Part shown: piece after piece, positions 54,406 through 63,747 of the stretch
Numbering within the stretch: position 1 is the stretch's first letter
Layout: the number at the start of each line of letters is the position of its first letter
From: Celeribacter baekdonensis
GTDB lineage: Bacteria; Pseudomonadota; Alphaproteobacteria; Rhodobacterales; Rhodobacteraceae
NCBI RefSeq assembly: GCF_900102315.1
Contig: NZ_FNBL01000001.1
Span: forward strand, 571,841 to 635,840
Direction of reading: 5' to 3'
DNA length: 64,000 nucleotides
Position numbers and translations under genes: made by a program
Notes under the pieces: generated by a model
Database searches by the model: none
Told to the model about the DNA's origin: nothing
What the model saw: the letters and a program-made list of their open reading frames with translations, nothing else

Positions 54406-54433
54406 AAAGGCGGCTCTTTTGGGGCCGCCTTTT
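54406..54433 (+). terminator. Intrinsic terminator downstream of glpX
   Basis: AAAGGCGGC and GCCGCCTTT pair around a nine-base loop, ending in TTTT. It separates glpX from recJ. Confidence 0.85.
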
Positions 54434-54491
54434 GCATATGCCCGGCCGCTAGTATTTGCAACTGACCCAGCCATGGGCGATAAGCTCAGCC

Positions 54492-56234
54492 ATGAGCGAT
54501 TTTTTGGATGTCACCACCTCTTTGACCGCCCGCCGCTGGGTTGGCCCCACCGATGATCTGATGCGTCAGGCGGAGGCCTTGGCCCAGCACACCGGCTTGC
54601 CCGTTGCCCTGTGCCAAACTCTGGCGCGCAGAGGCGTGTCGGCAGAGGAGGCCGATCGGTTTTTGGACCCGAAGCTCAAGGACCTTCTGCCTGACCCTTT
54701 GACATTGAAAGACATGGGCCAAGCCGCCGCGCGGTTTTTGACGGCGCTGAAAGCCCGCCAACGCATCGCGGTGTTTGCCGATTATGACGTCGATGGCGGC
54801 ACCTCGGCGGCGCTGTTGTTGACGTGGTTGCGTGACATGGGGCACCACGCCACGCTGTATATTCCCGACCGAATTGATGAGGGCTATGGCCCCAATGAAC
54901 CGGCCATGGCGGCACTGGCACAGGATCACGATCTGATTGTTTGTGTCGATTGCGGCACGCTCTCTCACGGCCCGATTGCGGCGGCACAGGGCGCGGATGT
55001 GATCGTTTTGGATCACCATTTGGGCGGGGAGACCCTGCCCGACTGCGTCGCCGTGGTGAACCCGAACCGCCAGGACGAGAGCGGCGATCTCGCCCATCTC
55101 TGTGCCGCCTCCGTGGTGTTTTTGATGCTGGTCGAGGTCAACCGACTGATGCGCGCCGAGGGGCAAAAAGGCCCCGATTTGATGGCGGCGCTCGATTTGG
55201 TGGCGCTGGCCACGGTCGCCGATGTCGCGCCGCTCATTGGCGTGAACCGCGCGCTGGTGCGGCAAGGGCTTAAGGTCATGGCCGGGCGGCATCGCATCGG
55301 GTTGCGCGCGCTCGCCGATGTGGCCCGGATGGACACCGCGCCGACCTCCTATTCGCTTGGGTTTCTCTTGGGCCCTCGGATCAACGCCGGTGGTCGAATT
55401 GGGGCTGCGGATTTGGGCGCGCGGCTTTTGGCAACCCAAGACCCGATTGAGGCACAGGCGCTGGCCGAACGGCTGGATCAGCTCAACACCGAACGGCGCG
55501 AGATCGAAAACGCCGTGCGCGAGGCGGCGATTGCGCAGGCTGAGGCACGCGGGCTTGACGGTCCGCTGGTCTGGGCTGCGGGCGAGGGCTGGCATCCCGG
55601 CGTGGTCGGCATCGTCGCCTCCCGCCTGAAAGAATCGTCCAACCGCCCCGCCATTGTCATCGGCTTTGACGGCGATGAGGGCAAAGGCTCTGGCCGCTCG
55701 ATCTCGGGTGTCGATCTGGGCGCGTCGATCCAAAAACTGGCCGCAGAGGGGCTTTTGGTCAAAGGCGGCGGGCATAAAATGGCGGCGGGTCTGACCGTGA
55801 TGCGGGACAAATTGGAACCCGCGATGGCGCGCCTGTCCGAATTGCTTGCCAAACAGGGCGCGGGCGACGGCGGACCAGCGGATTTGAAACTCGACGGGAT
55901 GCTCATGCCCGGCGCCGCCACGATTGACCTGATCACCCGGCTTGAGGCCGCAGGGCCGTTTGGGGCCGCCGCCCCTGCCCCGCGCTTTGCCTTTCCGTCC
56001 TGTGCGATCCATTTCGCCCGACGCATCGGCGAAAGCCACCTGAAAATCAGCTTTTCCGACGGGCTGGGTCCGCGTTTGGAGGCGATTTGTTTCGGTGCCT
56101 ATGATGGCCCTCTGGGTCCGGCGCTTGAATCGCATGGGGGCGCGCGTTTCCACTTGGCCGGACGGCTTGAAATCAACACTTGGGGCGGGCGACAGTCGGT
56201 GCAATTGCGCCTTGAGGACGCGGCCCGAGCGTGA
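54492..56234 (+). CDS. recJ: Single-stranded-DNA-specific exonuclease RecJ
   Basis: A 580-residue DHH-family 5'-3' exonuclease for recombination and mismatch repair. The DHH metal motifs are FADYDVDGGTSAALLL (about residue 94), VCVDCGT and VLDHHLGG (about 180), followed by DHHA1 with KGGGHKMAAGLTV. The C-terminal OB domain holds KISFSDG. Length matches. The ATG at 54492 fits best; the frame is open 12 codons further upstream. Confidence 0.96.
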   Translation: MSDFLDVTTSLTARRWVGPTDDLMRQAEALAQHTGLPVALCQTLARRGVSAEEADRFLDPKLKDLLPDPLTLKDMGQAAARFLTALKARQRIAVFADYDVDGGTSAALLLTWLRDMGHHATLYIPDRIDEGYGPNEPAMAALAQDHDLIVCVDCGTLSHGPIAAAQGADVIVLDHHLGGETLPDCVAVVNPNRQDESGDLAHLCAASVVFLMLVEVNRLMRAEGQKGPDLMAALDLVALATVADVAPLIGVNRALVRQGLKVMAGRHRIGLRALADVARMDTAPTSYSLGFLLGPRINAGGRIGAADLGARLLATQDPIEAQALAERLDQLNTERREIENAVREAAIAQAEARGLDGPLVWAAGEGWHPGVVGIVASRLKESSNRPAIVIGFDGDEGKGSGRSISGVDLGASIQKLAAEGLLVKGGGHKMAAGLTVMRDKLEPAMARLSELLAKQGAGDGGPADLKLDGMLMPGAATIDLITRLEAAGPFGAAAPAPRFAFPSCAIHFARRIGESHLKISFSDGLGPRLEAICFGAYDGPLGPALESHGGARFHLAGRLEINTWGGRQSVQLRLEDAARA

Positions 56235-56349
56235 ACGCCCGCGTGATGCATCCTCGCTGTCACCAAGTTGTAAGATTCTGCCGCCAATGCGCAAAATTCC
56301 TCTTGCACCCACGCGGCTGCCCGTCTAAACACCCGCTCACACCAAGCGC

Positions 56350-56424
56350 GGTCCATTCGTCTATCGGTTAGGACGCCAGGTTTTCAACCTGGAAAGAGGG
56401 GTTCGATTCCCCTATGGACTGCCA
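56350..56424 (+). tRNA. tRNA-Glu (TTC), first copy
   Basis: A 75-nt cloverleaf with acceptor stem GGTCCAT paired to ATGGACT, anticodon loop TTTTCAA (anticodon TTC), T arm with GGTTCGATT, discriminator G and encoded CCA. It is identical to the copy at 58706-58780. Confidence 0.96.
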
Positions 56425-56569
56425 CTTTCCCCCGCACATCTGTGAATGACATATGGCACTGTGAACGGTGTCGGTCTTATGTTGTCTGTCCTGATCGCGA
56501 GGCGGAGACTTGAGGGCGACGAATGCGCCCTTGTCTTCTCTCCCTCGTCTTCTCTCCCTCCTCTCCCAG

Positions 56570-58441
56570 TCACGCCTGAAACACATAGGTTCCGGGTGCC
56601 GCGCAAATTGGCGCATAGCCCGCCTCGGCACGCCCCATCGGCGGCACATCCCCCAGCGGGCCGGAGCGCTCTTTCAGCCACTGCGCATGGGCGGTCCACC
56701 AAGACCCATCCTGCGCAGGCACTGCCTCTTGCCACTCCTCCGCGTCACGGAAGGGCGCATCAAACGCCGTCGTCGCCATGCGGAAATGGCGGCCCGGATG
56801 GCCGGGTTCGGTGACGATCCCGGCGTTGTGCCCGCCATTGGTGAGGACAAAGGTCACATCGGCGTCGGCAAAGCGATGGAATTTATAGACCGATTTCCAC
56901 GGGGCGACATGGTCATCCTCGGTGCCGACGGCAAAGATCGGCGCGCGGATGTCCGAGATCGCAATGGGCTTGCCCGCCACCTCATAGCGCCCTTCGGCCA
57001 GATCATTGTTCAAAAACAACTGGCGCAGGTACTGGGCGTGCATCGTATAGGGCAAGCGCGTGCCATCGGCATTCCACGCCAAAAGATCGAACATCTTCAT
57101 CCGCTCGCCCATCAGATAGTCATGCACATTGCGCGACCAGATCAGATCGGCCGAACGCAACAGGCGAAAGGCACCGCCCATCTGCTCCGTCGACAAATAG
57201 CCCTGATCCCACATCATATCTTCGAGAAAATTGACCTGACTGTCATTGATGAACAGGGTCAATTCGCCCGCTTCGGTGAAATCGGTTTGCGCGGCCAAAA
57301 ACGTCAGCGTGTCAAACCGTGTGTCGCCATCGCGCGCCATCGCTGCCGCCGCAATCGCCAAGAGCGTACCGCCAAGACAATAGCCCAGAGCATGCACATG
57401 ATCGGACCCGGTGATCGTCTGAACCGCATTCAAAGCGTCCATGATGCCCATCGCACGGTAATCCTCCATGCTCAGATCACGATCCTCTGCCTCCGGGTTG
57501 AGCCAAGAGATCATGAACACGCTAAACCCCTGCCCGGTCAAAAATTTGACCATCGAATTTTCGGGCGACAGATCGAGAATATAATATTTCATGATCCAGG
57601 CGGGCACGATCAGGATCGGCTCGGGATGGACCTGATCCGTCGTCGGCGCATATTGGATCAGCTCGATCAAGCGGTTGCGATAGACCACCTGACCGGGGCT
57701 GGTGGCCAGATCGCGACCAAGTTGAAACGCCTCAAGTTCGGGCGATTTCTCTTTGGTCACATAGCGTTTGACGTCTTCGCCAAAATTGCGCGCCCCGCGC
57801 ACAAGGTTCATGCCCCCCTGCGCCAGCGTCGCCTGCAAGACTTCGGGATTGGTCAGCGGCAAGTTTGACGGCGACATCATATCAAGCATCTGACGCGCCA
57901 AAAACGCCATCACGTTTTCATGCTGTTTTGTCATGCCCGGCACATCGGTCACCGCGTTGTGCCACCATTGTTGTTGCAACAAAAACGACTGATACATCAT
58001 ATTGAACGGCCATTTCTGCCAGGACGGATCGCGAAACCGGTGGTCCTGTGGCAGGCTTTCGATACAGGGCTGCACATCCGACCCCGCCAGGCACCGCCCG
58101 GCATATTGCATCTGGCGACGGGCCTTTTTCCCGGCCTTCTCAACCAGTTCCACTTGTTTGCCGGGTGCCGTTGCCAGATGGGTCAGCCAATCCGCCCAAG
58201 CCGCCGCCAGAGCCGTGGGGGCAATGCCCATGGTCACCCGCGCCAATGCGGCATGGGCCGTCTTGTCCATCACGTTATAGACGCTGAGATCCAGATCTGT
58301 GTCGCGTTGCGGCGTGAGATGAGGCTTTGGCACCATGGCCATGCTGTCATGCGTCACATCCGCCGCCACCAAAGTGATCTTGGCCGCAGGCTTTCGAGGG
58401 GAATTGACTTTGGGTGTCGTCGTTTTGATATGGCTTGGCAT
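56570..58441 (-). CDS. phaC: Class I poly(3-hydroxyalkanoate) synthase PhaC
   Basis: A 623-residue polymerase that joins 3-hydroxyacyl-CoA units into storage polyester at the granule surface. The lipase-like box GYCLGG carries the nucleophile Cys; the catalytic Asp is probably in FAVGTEDDHVAPW and the His in LTNGGHNAGIV. N-terminal family blocks (PSWQKWPFNMMYQSFLLQQQ) are present. The ATG at 58441 follows GGAGG; an in-frame GTG lies four codons upstream. It lies alone between two tRNA-Glu copies; no phasin or depolymerase is adjacent. Confidence 0.95.
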   Translation of the reverse strand: MPSHIKTTTPKVNSPRKPAAKITLVAADVTHDSMAMVPKPHLTPQRDTDLDLSVYNVMDKTAHAALARVTMGIAPTALAAAWADWLTHLATAPGKQVELVEKAGKKARRQMQYAGRCLAGSDVQPCIESLPQDHRFRDPSWQKWPFNMMYQSFLLQQQWWHNAVTDVPGMTKQHENVMAFLARQMLDMMSPSNLPLTNPEVLQATLAQGGMNLVRGARNFGEDVKRYVTKEKSPELEAFQLGRDLATSPGQVVYRNRLIELIQYAPTTDQVHPEPILIVPAWIMKYYILDLSPENSMVKFLTGQGFSVFMISWLNPEAEDRDLSMEDYRAMGIMDALNAVQTITGSDHVHALGYCLGGTLLAIAAAAMARDGDTRFDTLTFLAAQTDFTEAGELTLFINDSQVNFLEDMMWDQGYLSTEQMGGAFRLLRSADLIWSRNVHDYLMGERMKMFDLLAWNADGTRLPYTMHAQYLRQLFLNNDLAEGRYEVAGKPIAISDIRAPIFAVGTEDDHVAPWKSVYKFHRFADADVTFVLTNGGHNAGIVTEPGHPGRHFRMATTAFDAPFRDAEEWQEAVPAQDGSWWTAHAQWLKERSGPLGDVPPMGRAEAGYAPICAAPGTYVFQA

Positions 58442-58705
58442 TGCATCCTCCACTCACTCAAGGCGGGATTGCCCGCAGCTTGCGCCAATCTTGCCGTGTT
58501 CTACGGTGCAGGACACTGATTTCAGTCAAACCCCATCCGTCTCAGCCCAATTCCGCCACAGCGCGGGTTTTCATGCCGCGCCCTTTCCGCTGTTGTCCTC
58601 CGTGAACGCGGCGTGGTTTGCGTGCAGACAGAAAAATACAAATCGGTTCAAAACCCTCTTGCGCTTCGCTCTCATGCCGTCTAATTAGCCGCCTACCAAA
58701 AGCGC

Positions 58706-58780
58706 GGTCCATTCGTCTATCGGTTAGGACGCCAGGTTTTCAACCTGGAAAGAGGGGTTCGATTCCCCTATGGACTGCCA
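58706..58780 (+). tRNA. tRNA-Glu (TTC), second copy
   Basis: Identical in sequence to the copy at 56350-56424, with encoded CCA. The sequence just before both copies (AGCGCGG junction) is also shared. It is followed by repeats and gene remnants that suggest a past integration. Confidence 0.96.
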
Positions 58781-58832
58781 TATTATTCTGTAACATGTTG
58801 ATTTTGCTGCGAAATTTCAAAGCACCAGAATC

Positions 58833-58852
58833 CTACTACAGAACTACTACAG
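58833..58852. repeat. Two phased CTACTACAG repeats downstream of tRNA-Glu
   Basis: CTACTACAG at 58833 and 58844, 11 bp apart, the same step as the repeats at the ends of the tRNA-His element. They may be leftover integrase arm sites. Confidence 0.5.
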
Positions 58853-58912
58853 CGAAAAATCAGCCCATTTGACTTCCGAAGCGCCGGAGCCGATTACGCG
58901 AACGTGAACGGG

Positions 58913-59254
58913 CTAGGCGTGTCGCCACACCTTCACGGCAGAAATCAACAGGATTGCGGCAAGCGCGGGAAGCAAGACCCCGCTGGGGATCACGCCCAAA
59001 AGGTGCCCGCCGATGAACGTGCCGACGATGGAACCCGCAGCCATGACCAACAGGAACGCCCGGTTGCGCCCAAGAACGGCGAAGCTTTGGTCGCGGCTGT
59101 AGCGGGCGAAGCGAAACATTCCGATCAAAACCGGAAGCCGAAATTCGGCCCCGCCAAGGCCGATCAAACCGCCAAGGGTTCCAATAGCTGCGCCGCCTAT
59201 GAAGGCTGCGGGCTTACTGCGGTTCGGGGCTTCGGCGTCGGTTTCTTTCATCAT
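58913..59254 (-). pseudogene. TauE/SafE permease gene with internal deletion
   Basis: A frame of 113 codons. The N-terminal part (AAIGTLGGLIGLGGAEFRLP) is the first helix of a TauE/SafE (DUF81) permease, normally about 250 residues with eight helices. It passes directly into a C-terminal pair of helices (FLLVMAAGSIVGTFIGGHLL and VLLPALAAILLISAVKVW), so the middle of the protein is missing. The reading frame is kept, so a small product is possible, but transport function is unlikely. Confidence 0.75.
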
Positions 59255-59296
59255 ACCGATATAGCTACACGGACATTTCGAACATGCAACGAAAAA

Positions 59297-59326
59297 GACC
59301 CCCGAAACCTTGCGGCAACGGGGGTC
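59297..59326 (-). terminator. Strong minus-strand terminator after an orphan frame
   Basis: GACCCCCG and CGGGGGTC pair; on the minus strand a TTTTTC run follows. It lies 32 bp past the stop of the orphan open frame at 59359-59505. Confidence 0.8.
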
Positions 59327-59358
59327 AGGTAGCTTCCGTAGTGGCCCTGCGGAAGAAC

Positions 59359-59505
59359 TTAAAAGGCCGACGCCATGATGCCCACAATCAAGCGGTCGGC
59401 GGCGGGGGTCACGCCCGCGGCAAAAGCCGCGTCGCGCCCGATCACCTCTTGACCCCGGTGCATCGGGCCAAAGCCGGGTACGCATTTGCCAATGTGACGT
59501 GACGC
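59359..59505 (-). pseudogene. Orphan C-terminal open frame
   Basis: A 48-codon stop-to-stop frame with protein-like composition (GKCVPGFGPMHRGQEVIGRD, then AAFAAGVTPAADRLIVGIMA and SAF). No start codon is near its front except internal ATG/GTG. A strong terminator follows. It is likely the end of a lost gene; the family is not recognised. Confidence 0.4.
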
Positions 59506-59521
59506 TCAGAACACACAGAAA

Positions 59522-59547
59522 CCCCGCCACGGTGAACCGCAGCGGGG
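59522..59547 (-). terminator. Terminator downstream of the PQQ alcohol dehydrogenase
   Basis: CCCCGC and GCGGGG pair, with a TTTCTGT run after the stem on the minus strand, 37 bp past the dehydrogenase stop. Confidence 0.65.
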
Positions 59548-59583
59548 CCAGGGGTGCATCGGCACCGATTTACGAAACTGGTA

Positions 59584-61350
59584 TCAGTTCGCCATCGCAA
59601 GTTGTTTCGGCAATTTGAAGGTCCAGACCGTGCCACCTTGGTTCAGGTAGTTGACCTTTTTGGCGACTTCACCGCCCCAAAGCGGAACTGCGCCACCCCA
59701 GCCGGAGACAATGGTGACATACTGTTCGCCGTCCATTTCAAAGGTCACAGGCTGACCAACGATGCCGGAGCCGGTTTGGAACGACCAAAGTTTCTCACCA
59801 GTCTCATCGTCGAGCGCGATGAATTCCCCTTCGGGCGTGCCAAAGAATACAAGACCGCCTGCCGTGGTCATCACACCGCCCCAAAGCGGGGCTTCGTTTT
59901 GGAAGTCCCATTTGATCTCGCCGGTTTCCGGCTGAATGGCTTTCAAAGACCCGATGTGGCTTTCAAAGATCGGTTTGATGGTAAAGCCCGCGCCAAGGTA
60001 AGCCGCGCCTTTTTTGTAGGAAATCGGTTCGTTCCAGATGTCCATGCCCCATTCGTTCGACGGCACATAGAACAGGCCGGTCTTTTGGCTGTGCGCCATC
60101 GGCATCCAGTTTTTGCCCCCCAGGAAAGACGGGACGGAGAACACCATTTCGCCCTTTTCCGCCTCAAGCGGATTGCCCGGACGAGCCTCTTCGACGTAGA
60201 TCGGACGACCGGTTTCATCAATCCCTTTGGCCCAGGTGATGTCGGAGACAAACGGGGTTGCGTTCACGAACGCGCCGTCTTCGCGGTTCAACACGTAGAA
60301 AAAGCCATTGCGGTCGGCGGTGGCGAAGCGTTTGTTGCCGTCTTTGTCGGTAAAGGCCACAACTTCGTTCACCCCGTCAAAGTCCCAGCCTTCGCGCGGC
60401 GTGGTCTGGAAATGCCATTTGATTTCGCCGGTGGCCGGATCAATGCCCAAACGCGATGCGGCGTAAAGGTTGTCGCCAGTGTTGCCCTCAACCGGTGTGC
60501 CTGCGTTGCGCAGATGCGAATTCCACGGCGCCGGGTTGCCCGTGCCAAAGACCAGCGTGTTGGTGTCGGCATCATAAGAGCCACCAAGCCAGGTTGCCCC
60601 GCCGCCGGTTTTCCACATATCGCCCGGCCATGTCGCATTCAGCGTCCCGGTCATGGTCGAGTCTTCGCCATTGAGCGTGCCCATATGACCTTCGATCACC
60701 GGACGTGTCCAAACCATTTCACCGGTTTCCGCATCCCGCGCCTGCACTTCGCCGACGATACCAAATTCACCGCCGGAGTTGCCGGTGATGACCAGACCGT
60801 TCACAATCAACGGCGCGGCTGTGTAGGAATAGCCTTCCTTATAGTTGGCGATCTTTTTGTTCCATTTCACATCGCCGGTTTTCAAATCCAGCGCCACGAT
60901 GCGCGCGTCCAACGTGCCGAAATAGATGTTGTCACCATAGATCGCGCCGCCGCGGTTGATCACGTCACAGCAGGGCAAAATGCCTTCGGGCAGACGGGCG
61001 TCATATTGCCAGATTTCTTTGCCGTTGGTCATGTCGATCGCATAGAGGCGCGAATAGGACCCGGTCACATACATGATGCCGTCATGCACCAAGGGCTGGG
61101 TCTCTTGCCCGCGCTGCTTTTCGCCACCAAGGCTAAAGGCCCAGGCCGGAACAAGGTTTTTCACGTTGTCTTTGTTGAGCGTCTCAAGCGGCGAATAGCG
61201 TTGCAGATCACGCCCCATGCCGTTGGTCAAAATATCGCCCGGTGTGTTGGCGTCGTTCAACAGATCCTCTTCGGTGACGCCCGCCAAGGCGCCCCCCGCA
61301 AGACCGAACGCCAGAACAGCCGCAGATGCGGCAGATAGAAACCTGTTCAT
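59584..61350 (-). CDS. PQQ-dependent alcohol dehydrogenase, lanthanide type (ExaF/PedH-like)
   Basis: A 588-residue periplasmic quinoprotein with a signal peptide ([17 protein letters not shown]). The eight-bladed propeller has the vicinal disulfide LPCCDV, propeller repeats such as [19 protein letters not shown] and [14 protein letters not shown], and the C-terminal GYGGAVPLW-type [16 protein letters not shown] at residues 322-326 has the second Asp (325) that marks lanthanide-using members; calcium enzymes have Ser or Ala there. Overall blocks ([20 protein letters not shown]) match ethanol dehydrogenases of the ExaA/ExaF group rather than XoxF methanol dehydrogenase. The ATG at 61350 follows GGAGG. 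The cytochrome c at 63252 is its likely electron acceptor. Confidence 0.92.
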   Translation of the reverse strand: MNRFLSAASAAVLAFGLAGGALAGVTEEDLLNDANTPGDILTNGMGRDLQRYSPLETLNKDNVKNLVPAWAFSLGGEKQRGQETQPLVHDGIMYVTGSYSRLYAIDMTNGKEIWQYDARLPEGILPCCDVINRGGAIYGDNIYFGTLDARIVALDLKTGDVKWNKKIANYKEGYSYTAAPLIVNGLVITGNSGGEFGIVGEVQARDAETGEMVWTRPVIEGHMGTLNGEDSTMTGTLNATWPGDMWKTGGGATWLGGSYDADTNTLVFGTGNPAPWNSHLRNAGTPVEGNTGDNLYAASRLGIDPATGEIKWHFQTTPREGWDFDGVNEVVAFTDKDGNKRFATADRNGFFYVLNREDGAFVNATPFVSDITWAKGIDETGRPIYVEEARPGNPLEAEKGEMVFSVPSFLGGKNWMPMAHSQKTGLFYVPSNEWGMDIWNEPISYKKGAAYLGAGFTIKPIFESHIGSLKAIQPETGEIKWDFQNEAPLWGGVMTTAGGLVFFGTPEGEFIALDDETGEKLWSFQTGSGIVGQPVTFEMDGEQYVTIVSGWGGAVPLWGGEVAKKVNYLNQGGTVWTFKLPKQLAMAN

Positions 61351-61454
61351 GTGTTTTCCTCCCATGGATGACCAGATGCGCGATCCCTCCTGGACCCGCG
61401 CAGATAAAGCCTGACCAATGATCATCAAAGCGAGGCCCTGTCCGAAATTGGCCA

Positions 61455-61506
61455 TTGGTCGTAGGTCCCATGCGACCTCGGGGCCTTTTCCCATCCTTTG
61501 GTCGTA
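61455..61506. promoter_or_regulatory. TTGGTCGTA motif pair in the divergent alcohol dehydrogenase promoter
   Basis: TTGGTCGTA occurs at 61455-61463 and 61498-61506, 43 bp apart, between the dehydrogenase and the binding protein gene. The same motif lies upstream of the cytochrome c gene. A response regulator of alcohol metabolism is a plausible binder. Confidence 0.6.
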
Positions 61507-61567
61507 TTGTGCCACGCCCGCGCGCTCCTACTCTGAGATCAGGCTCTGAGATCAGGGAGGATCAACC

Positions 61568-62557
61568 ATGACCAAGTTCACCAAAGGCCTCGCGGCCCTT
61601 GCCACAGCCGCGGCTTTGAGTGCCGCCGTTTCCGCGCCGTCCAAGGCCGAAGATCTGCCAAAACTCAAAGCCGCGCTGCAAATGTCCGGCACCGTCGCCT
61701 GGGAGGTGGACACCATCCACCATTACGGCTTTGACACCGCACAGGGCTTTGCCCTTGAGGCGCTTGATGTCGCTGGCTCCCCCGCCTCGCGCGTGGCCTT
61801 GGCGGCGGGCGAAGTGGATATGATCGTCGCGGATTGGCTCTGGGTTGCGGCCCAGCGTGCCGAGGGCAAGGATTACGTCTTTGTCCCCTATTCCAAAGCC
61901 GTTGGTGGCCTCTATGTGCCCAAGGACAGCCCCGCCCAGACGATTTCCGACCTCAAAGGCGGCAAAATTGGCATTGCTGGCGGGCCAAGTGACAAAAGCT
62001 GGCTGATCCTGCGCGCCTTTGCGGCCCAAACGCAGGGGCTCGATCTGGCTGCCAACACCGAACAGGTCTATGGTGCGCCGCCTTTGATTTTTAAATCCGC
62101 CCTTTCCGGCGAATTGGACGGGGCGATTAATTTTTGGCATTTCGGGGCCAAAATGGACGCCGCCGGAATGCGGCTTTTGACCTCCACCTCCGAGGCCGCC
62201 GTGGCGCTTGGGCTGAATCCCGACACGCCGCTTTTGGGCTATGTGGTGCGCGGTGAGGTGTTGAAAAACCACCCGGAACTGGTCGCCGGATTGGCCGCCG
62301 CGTCACGTCAGGCCAAAGATCTTTTGGCCACCGATGACGCCGCATGGGATCGTCTGCGCCCGCAGATGAATGTCAAAACCGATGCACAATTTGCGGCGCT
62401 CAAAGCCGGATGGATCGACGGCATTCCACCAAAGGGTCCGGTGTCTGACGCGGATGCGGCCAAGATGCTCGATCTGATGGCACAGCTCGGCGGCGCGGAT
62501 TTGGTCGGCCAAGCCACGACGCTGCCTGAGGGCACATTCTACCATCCCGGCACATGA
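61568..62557 (+). CDS. NMT1/SsuA-like ABC transporter substrate-binding protein
   Basis: A 329-residue periplasmic protein with a signal peptide (GLAALATAAALSAAVSAPSKA). The mature part has the NMT1/ThiY-type fold (LEALDVAGSPASRVALAAGE, DMIVADWLWVAAQR, LKGGKIGIAGGPSDKSW, YGAPPLIFKSALSGELDGAI). Binding proteins of this type often accompany PQQ alcohol dehydrogenases in proteobacteria, with unknown ligand. It overlaps the ATPase start (ATGA). Confidence 0.88.
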   Translation: MTKFTKGLAALATAAALSAAVSAPSKAEDLPKLKAALQMSGTVAWEVDTIHHYGFDTAQGFALEALDVAGSPASRVALAAGEVDMIVADWLWVAAQRAEGKDYVFVPYSKAVGGLYVPKDSPAQTISDLKGGKIGIAGGPSDKSWLILRAFAAQTQGLDLAANTEQVYGAPPLIFKSALSGELDGAINFWHFGAKMDAAGMRLLTSTSEAAVALGLNPDTPLLGYVVRGEVLKNHPELVAGLAAASRQAKDLLATDDAAWDRLRPQMNVKTDAQFAALKAGWIDGIPPKGPVSDADAAKMLDLMAQLGGADLVGQATTLPEGTFYHPGT

Positions 62558-63225
62558 ATGTGATGACGATCACCGCGCCCAATGCCCCCGCTCCCGCACG
62601 CCCACAGGCAAGCCCGAGTGGGGGTGTCCATGTGGATCTGCGCTCGGCCCATGCGGGGGGGGTGCACATCCTCGGGCCGATTTCGTTTTCGATCGCGCCC
62701 GGTGCGTCCCTTGCCCTCGTCGGCCCCTCCGGCGTTGGCAAATCAACGCTGTTGCGGGTGATTTGTGGGTTGCATTCCGACTATGACGGCACCTGCGAAC
62801 GCCCTGAGCGCATCAGCACCGTGTTTCAGGAACCGACCCTTTTGCCCTGGCGCAGCGCCTTGGACAATCTCACCCTGACCACCCGCATCGACGCGTCGAA
62901 CGCGCGGCAGTGGTTGACGCAGGTGGGGCTTTCCGATCATGCCGATCTGTTTCCCGGCCAGCTCTCTTTGGGCCAACAGCGTCGCTTGGCCTTGGCCCGC
63001 GCCTTTGCCGCAGCACCCGATCTTTTGCTGATGGATGAGGCTTTTGTGTCGCTGGACCCAAGGCTCGCCGATGAGATGATGCGCCTGTTTGAGACCCTGC
63101 GCGCGCATCATGTCACCACGACGATTTTGGTCACTCACGACCCAAAAGAGGCGGCGCGACTGTCTGACCGAGTGTTGATCCTTGGCGGGCGGCCGGCACA
63201 GGTGCAGACCGCCGAACGCGCCTAA
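62554..63225 (+). CDS. ABC transporter ATP-binding protein
   Basis: A 223-residue ATPase with Walker A GPSGVGKST at 57-65, signature LSLGQ at 137-141, Walker B LLLMDE at 157-162 and the switch His in LVTHDPKEA. It is the SsuB/TauB type that pairs with NMT1-type binding proteins. No permease gene follows; the next gene is convergent. The permease must lie elsewhere. Confidence 0.93.
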   Translation: MNVMTITAPNAPAPARPQASPSGGVHVDLRSAHAGGVHILGPISFSIAPGASLALVGPSGVGKSTLLRVICGLHSDYDGTCERPERISTVFQEPTLLPWRSALDNLTLTTRIDASNARQWLTQVGLSDHADLFPGQLSLGQQRRLALARAFAAAPDLLLMDEAFVSLDPRLADEMMRLFETLRAHHVTTTILVTHDPKEAARLSDRVLILGGRPAQVQTAERA

Positions 63226-63251
63226 AACAAGGTCCGTTTACACGGGTCGGA

Positions 63252-63662
63252 TCATTCGGAAATCGACGCCAGATAGGTGACGATGAAATCCTGAACCGTC
63301 GCGTCCACAACACCGACATGACGCATTTTCGTGCCCGGCACCAAGCCGTCATTGTCTTCCATCCACGCCCGGATCGCGCCTGCGGTCCAGGTGAAATTGG
63401 CGTTTTTCAGGGCGTCCGAATAGGGATAGCCCTCAAAGCTGCCGGCTTTGCGCCCGATCACCCCGGTCAACAACGGGCCATAGCTGGCGCGATCCGCATC
63501 GACCGAGTGACAGCGGTGGCATTCCTTGTCAAAAAACTCTGCCCCGGCGGCGGTTTTGATCGCGTCATATTCACCCGCCACCGCTGAGGCACCAAGCGTG
63601 GCGGCAAAGATTGCAGGGATCAGGGCAGTGGCAAATGTGGGAGAAAATCGAATGGCTTTCAT
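63252..63662 (-). CDS. Class I c-type cytochrome
   Basis: A 136-residue exported protein with a signal peptide (ATALIPAIFAATLGASAVA) and one haem site C48-H-R-C51-H52. The axial Met is probably in VPGTKM near residue 110. The fold matches small class I cytochromes that accept electrons from quinoproteins. A ribosome site (AGGAG) precedes 63662. Its promoter has a perfect FNR-type box and two TTGGTCG motifs. Confidence 0.9.
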   Translation of the reverse strand: MKAIRFSPTFATALIPAIFAATLGASAVAGEYDAIKTAAGAEFFDKECHRCHSVDADRASYGPLLTGVIGRKAGSFEGYPYSDALKNANFTWTAGAIRAWMEDNDGLVPGTKMRHVGVVDATVQDFIVTYLASISE

Positions 63663-63718
63663 GGCGGACTCCTATGGCATGTTCACCGCCAAGATCGCCC
63701 GTTCCGCCGCGCAAAGTG

Positions 63719-63732
63719 TTGATGTACATCAA
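63719..63732. promoter_or_regulatory. FNR/Dnr-type box upstream of the cytochrome c gene
   Basis: TTGATGTACATCAA is a perfect match to TTGAT-N4-ATCAA and part of a 16-bp palindrome (63718-63733). The centre is about 64 bp upstream of the start codon, so a class II position (-41.5) would give a leader of about 22 nt. Confidence 0.75.
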
Positions 63733-63747
63733 CAAAGCCCCCCGACA

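Larger units (their letters stand above)
59255..59583. other. Intergenic region with remnants and two terminators
   Basis: A 329-bp gap. It holds two terminator hairpins for the minus strand (59297-59326 and 59522-59547) and between them an orphan 48-codon open frame, described separately. No intact gene was seen. Confidence 0.55.

Noticed and set aside
54486-56312. A 608-codon minus-strand open frame opposite recJ
   Set aside because: It mirrors recJ, has no family motif and reads as shadow sequence.
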